64,000 bases of DNA from the NCBI GenBank assembly GCA_024235415.1, contig JACKML010000003.1:1-64000 (forward strand), given 5' to 3'. This DNA comes from Chromatiaceae bacterium. Lineage in GTDB: Bacteria; Pseudomonadota; Gammaproteobacteria; Chromatiales; Chromatiaceae. A model generated the notes under the pieces. That model was not told the DNA's origin. It made no database searches and worked only from the letters and a program-made list of their open reading frames with translations. This document shows, piece by piece, positions 41,347 to 53,512 of the stretch. The position numbers and the translations under genes are program-made. The stretch's first letter is position 1; each line of letters begins with the position of its first letter.

Positions 41347-41886
41347 ATGGCTGGAGACGCTACAACCATCGCCCGACCCTACGCTGAAGCTGTCTTCGCG
41401 CGTGCGGTCGAGACCGACAAACTGGACCTCTGGTCCGACATGCTCGAACTGCTCGCGCTCGCGGCCAGGGATCCGGGACTGTCGGGCCTGATCGCCAGTC
41501 CGAAACTGGACAAGTCGCAGATGACCGAGTTGATGCTCGATATCGGCGGCGGCCGTCTCAGTGACGAGGGCAAGAATCTGGTCCGTATGCTGGTCAGCAA
41601 TGGCCGCCTGTCGGTCCTGCCGGAAATCGCCAGCCTGTTCGAGGCGCGCAAGGCCGAGCACCAGGGTACGTTGGAGGTTCACGTTACCTCCGCGTACGCG
41701 CTCAAGCCGGCGCAGGAACAGCAACTCGCCGAGGCGCTCAAGCGCAAGCTGGGCCGCGAGATCCGTATCACCAGCGAAGAAGACCCCGGTCTGATCGGCG
41801 GCTTCCGCCTGCGGGCCGGCGACATGGTGATTGACGGCTCCATCTCCGCGCAGCTCGGCAAGCTGGCCAACGAACTAGGAATCTAA
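41347..41886 (+). CDS. atpH: ATP synthase subunit delta
   Basis: 179 residues. Helical N-terminal domain that binds alpha (TIARPYAEAVFARA) and C-terminal part with ITSEEDPGLIGGFRLRAGDMVIDGSI, which is the family signature. It ties F1 to the b stalk at the top. Ten bases separate it from atpF. Confidence 0.96.
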   Translation: MAGDATTIARPYAEAVFARAVETDKLDLWSDMLELLALAARDPGLSGLIASPKLDKSQMTELMLDIGGGRLSDEGKNLVRMLVSNGRLSVLPEIASLFEARKAEHQGTLEVHVTSAYALKPAQEQQLAEALKRKLGREIRITSEEDPGLIGGFRLRAGDMVIDGSISAQLGKLANELGI

Positions 41887-41900
41887 TTGGGAAAGCAACC

Positions 41901-43442
<1,542 letters not shown>

Positions 43443-43450
43443 ACGCATGT

Positions 43451-43513
43451 AACCACGAAGGTCACGAAGGCCACCGAGACTCGCTTCGTGTTCTTTGTGT
43501 CCCTAGTGGTTAA
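43451..43513. repeat. palindromic intergenic repeat between atpA and atpG
   Basis: 63-bp imperfect inverted repeat with perfect 7-bp ends TAACCAC (43451-43457) and GTGGTTA (43507-43513), and inner CACGAAGGTCACGAAGG facing CTTCGTGTTCTTTGTG. The units (CACGAAG and its complement) repeat. It resembles a class of short palindromic intergenic elements seen in other proteobacteria. It lies within the atp transcript, where it can form an RNA hairpin between atpA and atpG. Confidence 0.65.
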
Positions 43514-43536
43514 CAAACAGGATACGAAGGTCAAAC

Positions 43537-44403
43537 ATGGCAGGCGCTAAAGAAATCCGCACCAAGATTGCCTCCATCAAGAGCACTCAGAAGATCACGA
43601 GTGCGATGGAGATGGTCGCTGCCTCGAAGATGCGCAAGGCGCAGGAACGCATGGCGGCAACCCGTCCTTATGCCGAAAAGATGCGGCAGGTCATCGGTCA
43701 CGTCGCCCTGGCCAACCCCGAGTACAAGCATCCGTTCATGAGCGTGCGGCCCGTCAAGCGCATTGGCTACATCGTCGTGTCGTCCGATCGCGGTCTGTGC
43801 GGCGGCCTGAACAGCAACCTGTTCCGCCACCTGTTGCGCGAGATCCGTGCCCAGCGTGATGCCGGCACTGAGATTGAGTACTGCACGATCGGCACCAAGG
43901 CGCTGGGGTTTTTCCGCCGCGTCGGCGGTAAGGTCACCGCGCAGGCCACGCACCTCGGCGACGCCCCGCATATCGACGCGCTGGTCGGCACCGTAAAGGT
44001 GATGCTGGATGCGTACATGAACGGTGAGATCGACGAGATACGCATTGCGTATAACGAATTCGTCAACACCATGACGCAGAAACCGACGGTCGAACAATTG
44101 GTGCCGCTCGCCGCGGGCGACGATGCCGAACATCTCAAGCACCACTGGGACTATATCTACGAGCCCGGCGCGAAAGAGGTGTTGGACGGACTGCTGACGC
44201 GCTACATCGAAGCGCTGGTGTACCAGTCGGTCGTGGAGAATGGCGCCAGCGAACAGTCTGCACGCATGGTGGCGATGAAGTCGGCAACCGACAACGCCGG
44301 TGGCCTGATCGACGAATTGCAGCTGATCTACAACAAGGCCCGTCAGGCCGCCATCACCCAGGAGATCTCTGAGATCGTGGGCGGCGCCGCGGCCGTGTCG
44401 TAA
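43537..44403 (+). CDS. atpG: ATP synthase subunit gamma
   Basis: 288 residues. The central rotor shaft; N-terminal KEIRTKIASIKSTQKITSAMEMVAASKMRKAQ and C-terminal ARMVAMKSATDNAGGLIDELQLIYNKARQAAITQEI coiled-coil helices are both highly conserved. The middle Rossmann-like domain carries VSSDRGLCGGLNSNLF. Position after atpA and before atpD is the standard order. Confidence 0.97.
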   Translation: MAGAKEIRTKIASIKSTQKITSAMEMVAASKMRKAQERMAATRPYAEKMRQVIGHVALANPEYKHPFMSVRPVKRIGYIVVSSDRGLCGGLNSNLFRHLLREIRAQRDAGTEIEYCTIGTKALGFFRRVGGKVTAQATHLGDAPHIDALVGTVKVMLDAYMNGEIDEIRIAYNEFVNTMTQKPTVEQLVPLAAGDDAEHLKHHWDYIYEPGAKEVLDGLLTRYIEALVYQSVVENGASEQSARMVAMKSATDNAGGLIDELQLIYNKARQAAITQEISEIVGGAAAVS

Positions 44404-44497
44404 GTATCGGCGGAAAGGCCACGGCACCGGGGCCCGGCCAGTAGATTTTAGACTTTAACGATTGTGATGCTGCCCCAGCAGCGAAGAGGAAATGCCA

Positions 44498-45874
<1,377 letters not shown>

Positions 45875-45908
45875 TTAGACGGCATCCAGCGAGTTTGGGA
45901 GAATCCGC

Positions 45909-46331
45909 ATGGCAATGACCATACATGTCGACATCGTTAGCGCCGAGGGCCACCTGTTCTCCGGACTGGGAGAGATGGTCTACGCGCCGGCGATCATGGG
46001 CGAGATCGGTATTGCGCCTCGCCATGCGCCGCTTGTCACCCAGTTGAAACCGGGTGAATTGCGCGTCGATCCGGGTAACGGCAAGCCACAGGAGCACTTC
46101 TATGTGTCCGGTGGGATGATCGAGGTGCAGCCGTTCAAGGTCACGGTGCTGGCTGACACCGGTATCCGTGCCGCCGACCTCGATGAGGCAGCTGCTCAGG
46201 AAGCCAAGCAGCGCGCCGAGGATGCCCTCGCGAACCAGTCCGCCGACATCGATCTTGCCAAGGCGCAGGTGGAATTGGCCGAGGCCGTCGCGCAGTTGCG
46301 AGCGATCGAGCGCCTGCGCAAGAAACGGTGA
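45909..46331 (+). CDS. atpC: ATP synthase subunit epsilon
   Basis: 140 residues. N-terminal beta-sandwich (HVDIVSAEGHLFSG, GEIGIAPRHAPLVTQLKPGE) and a two-helix C-terminal arm (~88-140) that can inhibit ATP hydrolysis. GGGAG ribosome site before the start. Last gene of the operon, followed directly by a strong terminator. Confidence 0.96.
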   Translation: MAMTIHVDIVSAEGHLFSGLGEMVYAPAIMGEIGIAPRHAPLVTQLKPGELRVDPGNGKPQEHFYVSGGMIEVQPFKVTVLADTGIRAADLDEAAAQEAKQRAEDALANQSADIDLAKAQVELAEAVAQLRAIERLRKKR

Positions 46332-46357
46332 TACTCGCCGTGCGGTGATAATATCAG

Positions 46358-46397
46358 CGGCCCTGACGGTGGCATCCGTCAGGGCCGTTTTCTTTTT
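46358..46397 (+). terminator. strong rho-independent terminator of the atp operon
   Basis: Perfect 12-bp stem CGGCCCTGACGG/CCGTCAGGGCCG with a 6-nt loop (TGGCAT), then TTTTCTTTTTT. It lies 27 bp after the atpC stop. Confidence 0.95.
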
Positions 46398-46471
46398 TCC
46401 CCCGTGGGTGTCGGGTCACGACGAGGTCGTAACCGAACCCCCAGGTGGAATGCAGTCGAGGCAGTAACGAT

Positions 46472-46972
46472 ATGAGCGACCAGATCATCAAGCGGGGCAA
46501 GTACGTCGCCCTCACCTACACTATCGAAGACGAGCACGGCACCGTGGTCGAGCAGCACGATCTGCCCCTGGGTTTCGTCTATGGCAGTGATACCGAGCTG
46601 ATTGGCGGTATGGACAAGGCGGTGGCGGGCAAGAGTGTTGGTGACCAGGTCGAAGTCGATGTGTCTCCGGACCAGGGGTTCGGTGAACCCGACCCGAGCC
46701 TTACTTTTACCGATTCGCTCGACAATGTGCCGCCGCAGTTCCGCCAGGTCGGCGCCGAGGTACAGATGCAAAACGACAAGGGCGAGACCAAGTCGTTCTT
46801 TGTCACCCGCATCGAAGATGGCCAGGTCACGGTTGATGGCAACCATCCGCTTGCCGGCAAGGCACTGAAGGTGCGTGTGACCATCACCGAGGTGCGTGAT
46901 GCGCGGCCCGGCGAAGAGCAGGTATCCGGTATCCATGCGGTAAAGATGCCCGGACCCGCGTCGATCAACTGA
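46472..46972 (+). CDS. SlyD-like FKBP-type peptidyl-prolyl isomerase
   Basis: 166 residues from ATG 46472. The split FKBP core and the inserted flap chaperone domain match the SlyD family: ALTYTIEDEHGTVVEQ, GSDTELIGGMDKAVAGKSVGD, GFGEPDPSLT, and GNHPLAGKALKVRVTI near the end. The histidine-rich metal-binding tail of E. coli SlyD is absent, so nickel delivery is less likely. It is a cytoplasmic folding helper. Lies between the atp terminator and glmU. Confidence 0.9.
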   Translation: MSDQIIKRGKYVALTYTIEDEHGTVVEQHDLPLGFVYGSDTELIGGMDKAVAGKSVGDQVEVDVSPDQGFGEPDPSLTFTDSLDNVPPQFRQVGAEVQMQNDKGETKSFFVTRIEDGQVTVDGNHPLAGKALKVRVTITEVRDARPGEEQVSGIHAVKMPGPASIN

Positions 46973-46990
46973 GCTGCGAAGGTAACGTCT

Positions 46991-48352
46991 ATGACAATCG
47001 GTGTCGTGATTCTGGCGGCGGGCCAGGGAACGCGGATGCGCTCATCGATCCCCAAGGTCCTGCACCGCATCGCAGGCAAGCCGCTGCTCGGACACGTCAT
47101 CGACTGCGCGCGCGCACTGGACCCGGCCGAGATCGTCGTCGTCTACGGACACGGCGGCGAGCAGGTGCGCGCGGCCTTTGCCGAGCAGACCGACCTGCGC
47201 TGGGCCGAGCAGGCCGAGCAACTCGGTACCGGTCATGCGTTGATGCAGGCGATGCCCGAGCTTCGAAGTGCCGAGCAGGTCCTGGTGCTGTACGGCGACG
47301 TCCCCCTCACCCGCCCGGAGACCCTGCATGCGCTGGTCGACGCGACACAGCACGGCTTCGGCCTGCTCACCGTGACACTCGACGACCCGACCGGCTATGG
47401 CCGCATCGTGCGCAATGAAGGTGGACGGGTGCAGCGTATCGTCGAACAGAAGGACGCCGGCGCCGAAGAGCTGTCGATCCGCGAGGTGAACACCGGGATC
47501 ATGTGCATGCCGCGCGCCGCGCTGGTGCGCTGGCTCGGCGGCCTGTCGAACAGCAACGCGCAGCGTGAGTACTACCTCACAGATGTACTGGCGATGGCGG
47601 TGGCTGAAGGATTGGACATCCAGGTGCGGCAACCCGCCTCGGTGCTCGAGGCTGAGGGCGTGAACAACCGCCTGCAGTTGGCACGACTGGAACGGGCGCA
47701 CCAGGGCCGGCTGGCCGAGGCGCTGATGCACGACGGCGTGACCCTTCGCGACCCTGCGCGCATCGATATCCGCGGTAGCGTTGAATATGGCCGCGACGTC
47801 GAGATCGACTTCAACGTGCTGCTTGAAGGTCGCGTGGTGATCGGCGACAACGTGCGCATCGGCGCCAACTGCGTGCTGCGCGATGCGACCATTGCCAGTG
47901 ACGTCGAGATCCTCGACAACTGCGTGATCGAACAGGCCAGCATCGGCCCGGGGAGCCGTATCGGACCGTTCGCCCGACTGCGACCGGGTGCCCGGCTGAC
48001 CGGCGGCGCACATGTCGGCAACTTCGTGGAGATCAAGAAATCGGTGATCGGCCAGGGCTCCAAGGTGAATCACCTGAGCTATATCGGTGACACCGATATC
48101 GGTGCCGGCGTCAATGTCGGTGCAGGTACCATCACCTGCAATTACGATGGCGCGAACAAGCACCGAACCGTGATCGGAGATAGCGCCTTCATCGGCTCCA
48201 ACAGTGCACTGGTCGCGCCCGTCACCATAGGCGCGGGCGCCACGATCGGTGCCGGTTCCGTCGTCACCAGGGATGCGCCCGCCGAGCAGCTCACGCTGAC
48301 CCGTGCCAAGCAGGTCAGCCTGAATTGGCAGCGTCCGACCAAGAAGAAATAG
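46991..48352 (+). CDS. glmU: bifunctional GlmU (N-acetyltransferase / uridyltransferase)
   Basis: 453 residues. N-terminal pyrophosphorylase domain with LAAGQGTRMRSSIPKVLH and GDVPLTRPETL; C-terminal left-handed beta-helix (from ~250) with the hexapeptide repeats and acetyltransferase active region NFVEIKKSVIGQGSKVNHLSYIGD. It acetylates glucosamine-1-phosphate and then makes UDP-GlcNAc for peptidoglycan and lipopolysaccharide. Next to glmS, which begins the pathway. Confidence 0.97.
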   Translation: MTIGVVILAAGQGTRMRSSIPKVLHRIAGKPLLGHVIDCARALDPAEIVVVYGHGGEQVRAAFAEQTDLRWAEQAEQLGTGHALMQAMPELRSAEQVLVLYGDVPLTRPETLHALVDATQHGFGLLTVTLDDPTGYGRIVRNEGGRVQRIVEQKDAGAEELSIREVNTGIMCMPRAALVRWLGGLSNSNAQREYYLTDVLAMAVAEGLDIQVRQPASVLEAEGVNNRLQLARLERAHQGRLAEALMHDGVTLRDPARIDIRGSVEYGRDVEIDFNVLLEGRVVIGDNVRIGANCVLRDATIASDVEILDNCVIEQASIGPGSRIGPFARLRPGARLTGGAHVGNFVEIKKSVIGQGSKVNHLSYIGDTDIGAGVNVGAGTITCNYDGANKHRTVIGDSAFIGSNSALVAPVTIGAGATIGAGSVVTRDAPAEQLTLTRAKQVSLNWQRPTKKK

Positions 48353-48466
48353 ACTCGAGATTTCGTGCGTCCGGACGCTAAGGGATAATCTGAACCCATC
48401 CGTTCAACGGTGATCCGGGTTGCGCCCAGCAGGACGCAGCCCGTCGTCCATTGGAGAGATCGTTAC

Positions 48467-50293
48467 ATGTGCGGCATCGTAGGGGCCATCGCCGAACGCA
48501 ACGTCGTACCCGTCCTGATGGAGGGTCTGCGTCGGCTCGAATACCGGGGATACGACTCGGCCGGCATCGCCGTGCGCAATCACGATGCGCGCCTGCAACG
48601 CATCCGTTCGGTCGGTAAGGTCACCGAGTTGCAGCGCCTGCTCGACCAGGGCACCGTCGAGGGTCCGCTGGGGATCGCGCACACGCGCTGGGCCACCCAT
48701 GGTATGCCGGCTGAGCGCAATGCCCATCCGCACATGAGCGGCGAGCAGGTCGCGATTGTGCACAACGGCATCATCGAAAACCATGCCGAGCTGCGTGCCG
48801 ATCTGCAGGCGCAGGGGTTTGAATTCAGCTCCGATACTGATACTGAAGTTATCGCTCACTTACTGGCAGGGCTCCTTAACCAGGGGCAGGATATCTGCGA
48901 CGCGACACGCAACGCGATCGGCCGCCTGGTCGGCGCCTATGCGCTCGCCGTGCTTGATCCGGCCGACCCTGACCGGATCGTGGTCGCGCGCGCCGGCAGC
49001 CCGCTGGTGATCGGTGTCGGCGTCGGTGAAAACTTCATCGCCTCGGACGTGTTCGCCCTTCTGCCAGTGACCCAGCAGTTCATTTTTCTTGAAGAAGGTG
49101 ACCTTGCCGAGATCCGGCGAGACGGCGTCAGTATCTTCGCCGCCGACGGTGAACCGGTAGAGCGCGAGGTGCGCACCAGCCAGCTGTCGGCCTCCAACGC
49201 CGAAAAGGGGCCCTACCGGCACTACATGCTAAAAGAGATCTTCGAGCAGCCGGCTGTGATCGCCGAGACGCTCGAAGGCCGCATCCACAAGGGCAAGCTG
49301 CTCGAGCAGAGCTTTGGCCACGTCGCCAGCGAGTTGTTCGATCGCACGCGCGCGGTGCAGATCATCGCCTGCGGCACCAGTTACCACGCCGGCATGGTCG
49401 CCCGTTACTGGCTCGAAGAGATCGGCATCCCCTGCCAGATCGAGGTCGCCAGCGAGTTCCGCTACCGCAAGACGGTGGTGCAGCCCGACACCCTGTTCGT
49501 CACCATCTCGCAGTCCGGTGAGACTGCCGACACGCTGGCCGCCTTGCGCGCCGCGAAGAAGGCCGGTTACATCGGCAGCCTGGTGGTATGCAACGTGCCC
49601 GAGAGCTCGCTGGTGCGTGAATCCGACGTCGCCCTGATGACCCGTGCCGGCCCCGAGATCGGAGTCGCCTCGACCAAGGCCTTCACCACCCAGCTGGTCG
49701 CGCTGCGTCTGCTGACGCTGGCGCTCGCCAAGCGCAACGGCCTTTCGGCCGCGCAGGAGACCGCCTGGGTCGAGGAGCTGCAGTCACTGCCACGCCAGGT
49801 CGAGGTGGTGCTCAAGCTCAGCGACGCCATCGCGGAGATGGCCAACTCGTTCTCCGATATGCAAAACGCGCTGTTCCTGGGTCGTGGCACCTTTTATCCG
49901 ATTGCGCTCGAGGGCGCATTGAAGCTCAAGGAGATCTCGTACATCCACGCCGAGGCCTACCCGGCCGGGGAGCTCAAGCACGGCCCGCTGGCATTGGTTG
50001 ACGAGCGCATGCCGGTGATCTGCGCCCTGCCCGACGACCCGCTTCTCGAGAAAGTGCTGTCCAACCTGCAGGAGGTGCGCGCGCGCGGCGGCGAGCTGTT
50101 CCTGTTCAGCGACAAGAAGGTGCGTATCGCGCTCGATCGCTACCAGAACCTGACCCTGGACGACATCTGCCCGGGTACGGCGCCGATCGTGTACACCATC
50201 CCGCTGCAGTTGCTTTCGTATCATGTCGCCGTGCTCAAGGGCACCGACGTCGACCAGCCGCGCAATCTCGCGAAGTCTGTGACGGTGGAGTAG
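48467..50293 (+). CDS. glmS: glutamine-fructose-6-phosphate aminotransferase
   Basis: 608 residues from ATG 48467 (MCGIVGAI), preceded by GGAGAG; a longer frame to 48410 would hide the catalytic cysteine, which must be residue 2 after Met removal. Glutaminase domain 1-240 and two SIS isomerase domains (SQSGETADTLAAL, and LGRGTFYPIALEGALKLKEISYIHAEAYPAGELKHGPLAL), ending in KSVTVE. First step of UDP-GlcNAc synthesis. The downstream 124 bp show a GC-rich palindrome (CCGGGGCCCCGG) but no T-run. Confidence 0.97.
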   Translation: MCGIVGAIAERNVVPVLMEGLRRLEYRGYDSAGIAVRNHDARLQRIRSVGKVTELQRLLDQGTVEGPLGIAHTRWATHGMPAERNAHPHMSGEQVAIVHNGIIENHAELRADLQAQGFEFSSDTDTEVIAHLLAGLLNQGQDICDATRNAIGRLVGAYALAVLDPADPDRIVVARAGSPLVIGVGVGENFIASDVFALLPVTQQFIFLEEGDLAEIRRDGVSIFAADGEPVEREVRTSQLSASNAEKGPYRHYMLKEIFEQPAVIAETLEGRIHKGKLLEQSFGHVASELFDRTRAVQIIACGTSYHAGMVARYWLEEIGIPCQIEVASEFRYRKTVVQPDTLFVTISQSGETADTLAALRAAKKAGYIGSLVVCNVPESSLVRESDVALMTRAGPEIGVASTKAFTTQLVALRLLTLALAKRNGLSAAQETAWVEELQSLPRQVEVVLKLSDAIAEMANSFSDMQNALFLGRGTFYPIALEGALKLKEISYIHAEAYPAGELKHGPLALVDERMPVICALPDDPLLEKVLSNLQEVRARGGELFLFSDKKVRIALDRYQNLTLDDICPGTAPIVYTIPLQLLSYHVAVLKGTDVDQPRNLAKSVTVE

Positions 50294-50417
50294 CCGGGGC
50301 CCCGGGTAGGGCGGTAACTGTCGATGCTGTTGTGGGTCGGGCGCGGACAGGCGGGATCTTCCTTCACGGATACCGGATCACACAACCGGTGTTCCAGTCG
50401 TTCACGCCTGCGCGGGC

Positions 50418-51971
50418 TCAGTCGCCACCGCGCGCGAGGATGCCGTTCTGCGCAAACAGCGCCAGCAAGCGGTCGAGATTTGAAGCCACGACCTTGTGCA
50501 GCCTGGCGGCTGCCGGCACAGACCCGGGCAGGGCAAGTTGCCCGTTGGCTATGTCGTCGTGCAGCTGTTGCAGCAGTGCCGCGCGATCGTGCCGGCCGTC
50601 GAGATGGCCGGCCAGGCGCCGTGCAAACGCATCGAGGTTCAACGGCTGGTGCCAGACGGTGGGCAGGTTTTGCGCCCCGCGCGCCAGCCAGCTGCGGCCC
50701 AGGGCATTGAGGTGCGGCAGCGCCGGCACGGCGTTGTCGAGGTGTTGGGGTTCCGGTACCAGCTGCACCAGGCAGTTGGCGTAGAGGCCGAACAGTTCGC
50801 CATGCCAGGCATCACCCACCGTTGCGCCGTGTCGACGGCTTGCACGTGTGACGACTTCCCGCGCGGCGACGGACACCACGTGCAGCGACAGTGCGCTTGG
50901 ATAGCTTTCGTAGAGGGCCGCCAGCATCGCCTTGGCGACCGGGTCTGCGACGCTGATATCCCGCCCGTCCGTCGTCACGAAGGTTTGCGCGGTCGCGCCC
51001 CGAAGGTCGAGCCTCGTCGGGGGTGTCAGATTGGATGCGCAGGCCAGCCCTTCGAGCCGCTCCAGGTCGATGTCATAGTCCGGGCGGACGTTATCGTGCA
51101 CCAGCAGCGTCTGTCGAAAGGTGCGCTGGCTGAAAAAATCCAGGTATTGCTCGTGACTGGCGCTGCCGTCCAGACGTTCGAGGAAACGTTCGGCCTGTTC
51201 GCCGAGCCCAGACGGAAACATCGACTCGAGGCGTGATTCGCACAGGTAGCGCAGGCCGTGGCGCCCGGCCAGACCGACGAAGTCGCTGAACAGCAGTGGC
51301 TGGTTATCGGCCTCAAGGTACTCGTGATAGACATAACTGGGGTGCGCCACCTGCAGCGACTCCAGCTCCAGCAGCAGGTGGCGTGACAGCGGTGCAGTCT
51401 GGCTTCGCAGCGTCTCGGCATACATGTCGATGAACGCCATCGCCGCATTGAGCCGCGCCAGCGGATCGTCTATCCCCCGTGTGTGGAACAGCACCATCTC
51501 GCGGACCATGCCGCGCACGTGCCAGCCGGGGCTGGTGTTGTAGCTGATATAGCCGATCCCCTGCGGTTTCAGCAGACGCCCGTACAAAGACAGCATCGCC
51601 TCGCGCACCGCCTGTGGCACCCACGAGAACACACCGTGCGCGATGATGTAATCGAACTCGCCCAGTTCCTCGCCAAGCAATGCGATGTCGCCCTGGCGCA
51701 GCGTGATGTTCTGAAGGCCCAGTTCCGCGATCACCGAACGCCCCTCGTCGACGTGCCGCTGCTCGAGGTCGATCCCGACGAACTCGCTGCCACGCAGGTG
51801 CCACGCCATCGGGATCAGGTTGCCGCCGGCTGCGCAGCCGAGTTCGAGGACGCGGCAGGCAGCCGGCGGCGCCGCCGGCACGCCGAGCAGTTGTGCAAGC
51901 ATCGCCAGCGTCTGTGGGTGTGTCTCGGCGAACGGGTCGCTGGCGTAGGGCAGGCTGTCGTAGTGGTACAT
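50418..51971 (-). CDS. SAM methyltransferase with methyltransferase-regulatory domain
   Basis: 517 residues from ATG 51971 (MYHYDSLPYA); ATG 51980 is possible. The N-terminal class I methyltransferase domain has motif I LELGCAAGGNLIPMAW (~43-58), GIDLEQRHVDEG and FDYIIAHGVFSWVP. Residues ~215-300 match the methyltransferase regulatory domain family that often follows such domains, and ~330-515 is a further helical region. The substrate is unknown; proteins of this type can be linked to surface polysaccharide or peptide modification. No obvious partner genes are near. No clear ribosome site. Confidence 0.83.
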   Translation of the reverse strand: MYHYDSLPYASDPFAETHPQTLAMLAQLLGVPAAPPAACRVLELGCAAGGNLIPMAWHLRGSEFVGIDLEQRHVDEGRSVIAELGLQNITLRQGDIALLGEELGEFDYIIAHGVFSWVPQAVREAMLSLYGRLLKPQGIGYISYNTSPGWHVRGMVREMVLFHTRGIDDPLARLNAAMAFIDMYAETLRSQTAPLSRHLLLELESLQVAHPSYVYHEYLEADNQPLLFSDFVGLAGRHGLRYLCESRLESMFPSGLGEQAERFLERLDGSASHEQYLDFFSQRTFRQTLLVHDNVRPDYDIDLERLEGLACASNLTPPTRLDLRGATAQTFVTTDGRDISVADPVAKAMLAALYESYPSALSLHVVSVAAREVVTRASRRHGATVGDAWHGELFGLYANCLVQLVPEPQHLDNAVPALPHLNALGRSWLARGAQNLPTVWHQPLNLDAFARRLAGHLDGRHDRAALLQQLHDDIANGQLALPGSVPAAARLHKVVASNLDRLLALFAQNGILARGGD

Positions 51972-52175
51972 GCAGTTCACCGTGCAATGCAGCTGTTCGC
52001 CGCTATCTTACGCAATGCCCGCGGCCTGCTGCCGGCGCTGACCGCGGCACCGCGCAGTCCGTGCACGAAAAATATTTTGTTGACCCCCTAGTGTTTTTTT
52101 ACGTTTGTGATAGCGTTTTATATGCGGAATTCACCGCTTCCAACTGGTGCGTCCTGCACCGCGGAGTGTACTTCG

Positions 52176-52439
52176 ATGAAAACTCAGGCTGCCGTCCTGG
52201 CGGTACTGTGCGTGTTCGCAGGTTCGAGCATGGCATCTTCCGATGCAGTTGTTTATCCCGTTAACGCCATTGACGACAGCGATCCTCAGGTCGCTGCCTT
52301 CTACAATGGCCAATGCGAAAGCTGGGCCAATGAGCGTGGTCTGGCCGGGATCGAGAAACAGAATTATGTGGATGGTTGCCGGGCCAATGGGCCGGCCATC
52401 TGGCCATTTGGTACCGAGGCCCCGAGCGGCAGCGAGTAA
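52176..52439 (+). CDS. small secreted protein, 87 aa, unknown function
   Basis: ATG 52176 with GGAG 9 nt upstream; a longer frame to 52107 has no signal. Clean signal peptide (KTQAAVLAVLCVFAGSSMAS) followed by a mature part of about 67 residues with two cysteines (NGQCESWANERGL and VDGCRANG) that probably form a disulfide. Acidic, no membrane segment. I do not recognise the family. It stands alone between a methyltransferase on the other strand and a strong terminator, so it is its own transcription unit. The region ~52080-52125 upstream is AT-rich and has a TTGACC at 52080-52085. Confidence 0.72.
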   Translation: MKTQAAVLAVLCVFAGSSMASSDAVVYPVNAIDDSDPQVAAFYNGQCESWANERGLAGIEKQNYVDGCRANGPAIWPFGTEAPSGSE

Positions 52440-52477
52440 GCCAGCGCTGGCTTTCGGCGCCGTGCTTCCAGGCAGAG

Positions 52478-52504
52478 ACCCCAGCCCCTTGGCTGGGGTT
52501 TTTT
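52478..52504 (+). terminator. rho-independent terminator after the small secreted gene
   Basis: 9-bp perfect stem ACCCCAGCC/GGCTGGGGT with a 4-nt CCTT loop, running into TTTTTTGTTT. It lies 39 bp after the stop codon at 52439. Confidence 0.93.
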
Positions 52505-52605
52505 GTTTGTGCCGGGAAAGCGCGATGTCGACCAAGTCCAACAAACCGAAGACGCGCGTTGGCATAGGTTAGGCAGTTTGGCCGGATATACGCGATGATC
52601 CGCCG

Positions 52606-53211
52606 ATGGCCGGGCAATTTCGTGACAATCGCTTTCTGCAACTGTTGCTGATCTGGCTCGGCGGCCTTTGGATCGTTACCGCGATCGAGCCGTTCGACCG
52701 CCGTGACTGGCTGCTCGAGAACCTGCTGGTTTTCATCTACGGCGCCCTGTTGCTGCTCACCTATCGCCGGTTCGCTTTTTCCAACCTGTCATACGGGCTG
52801 TTCGGTGTATTCCTCAGCCTTCACCTGATCGGTGCGCATTACACCTACGCAGAAACGCCTTTCGGTTTCTGGCTGCAGGACGCATTCGGCCTGTCGCGCA
52901 ACCACTACGACCGGATCGTGCATTTCGCGTTCGGCCTGCTGATTGCCTACCCGTTTCGCGAGCTGCTGATCCGCGTCGCCGGCGTGAAACCCCGGTGGTC
53001 CAACTTGCTCGCCGTCATCATGGTGCTCGGATTCAGCGGCTTCTACGAGGCCCTGGAGGCAGTGGTCGCCGTCGCTGTCAGCCCCGAACTCGGGGCGGCC
53101 TACCTCGGCACCCAGGGGGACGAGTGGGACGCACAGAAGGACACGGCGCTGGCCGCGCTCGGCGCGATCGTTGCGATGGCCGTCACACGGGCAGGGGTGC
53201 GGGTGCCGTAA
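52606..53211 (+). CDS. YjdF-like (DUF2238) membrane protein
   Basis: 201 residues with about six membrane helices (for example LLLIWLGGLWIVTAI, LLVFIYGALLLLTY, YGLFGVFLSLHLIGAHYTY). The DUF2238 landmarks HLIGAHYTYAETPFG, RNHYDRIVHFAFGLL and GTQGDEWDAQKD are present. An inner-membrane protein of unknown function with conserved His, Asp and Glu facing the membrane, reminiscent of a metal or quinone site, but this is inference. Its ATG has a weak ribosome site. Stands alone, 302 bp before the diguanylate cyclase gene. Confidence 0.85.
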   Translation: MAGQFRDNRFLQLLLIWLGGLWIVTAIEPFDRRDWLLENLLVFIYGALLLLTYRRFAFSNLSYGLFGVFLSLHLIGAHYTYAETPFGFWLQDAFGLSRNHYDRIVHFAFGLLIAYPFRELLIRVAGVKPRWSNLLAVIMVLGFSGFYEALEAVVAVAVSPELGAAYLGTQGDEWDAQKDTALAALGAIVAMAVTRAGVRVP

Positions 53212-53512
53212 CATAGGCAGGTAGTTGAACTTGCACCAAAGCCGTGCAATAAAGGCAAAGCATTCGTACGACGTTAAAGTTGTCGACAGTTGCGCCGATA
53301 AACACAGTTCAGCCACAGTCGTTGCGGGCAAGTGCCCCCCGATGGTTTGTTTCCCCTTAACGATTCATGGACGATCAGTGCATTGCAAAAACCCAGGATG
53401 GGCTGCAAGGGGCGCTTGAGCGCGTCTGTCTGCGACGTCGTTACTTTGGCGCGTCGCGATGCAGAAAAATGACCATAAATAAGAATCGAACCGAGAAACG
53501 AAAGGGGGCCCA
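53212..53512. other. gene-free stretch between DUF2238 and GGDEF genes
   Basis: 301 bp. Slightly AT-richer near 53250-53380. A ribosome site (AAAGGGGG) for the next gene lies at its end. I see no convincing promoter, terminator or repeat. Short open frames here lack coding character. Confidence 0.5.

Noticed and set aside
53225..53419. small open frame in the 53.2-53.5 kb gap as a gene
   Set aside because: No ribosome site, no recognisable domain and unusual composition; more likely non-coding.
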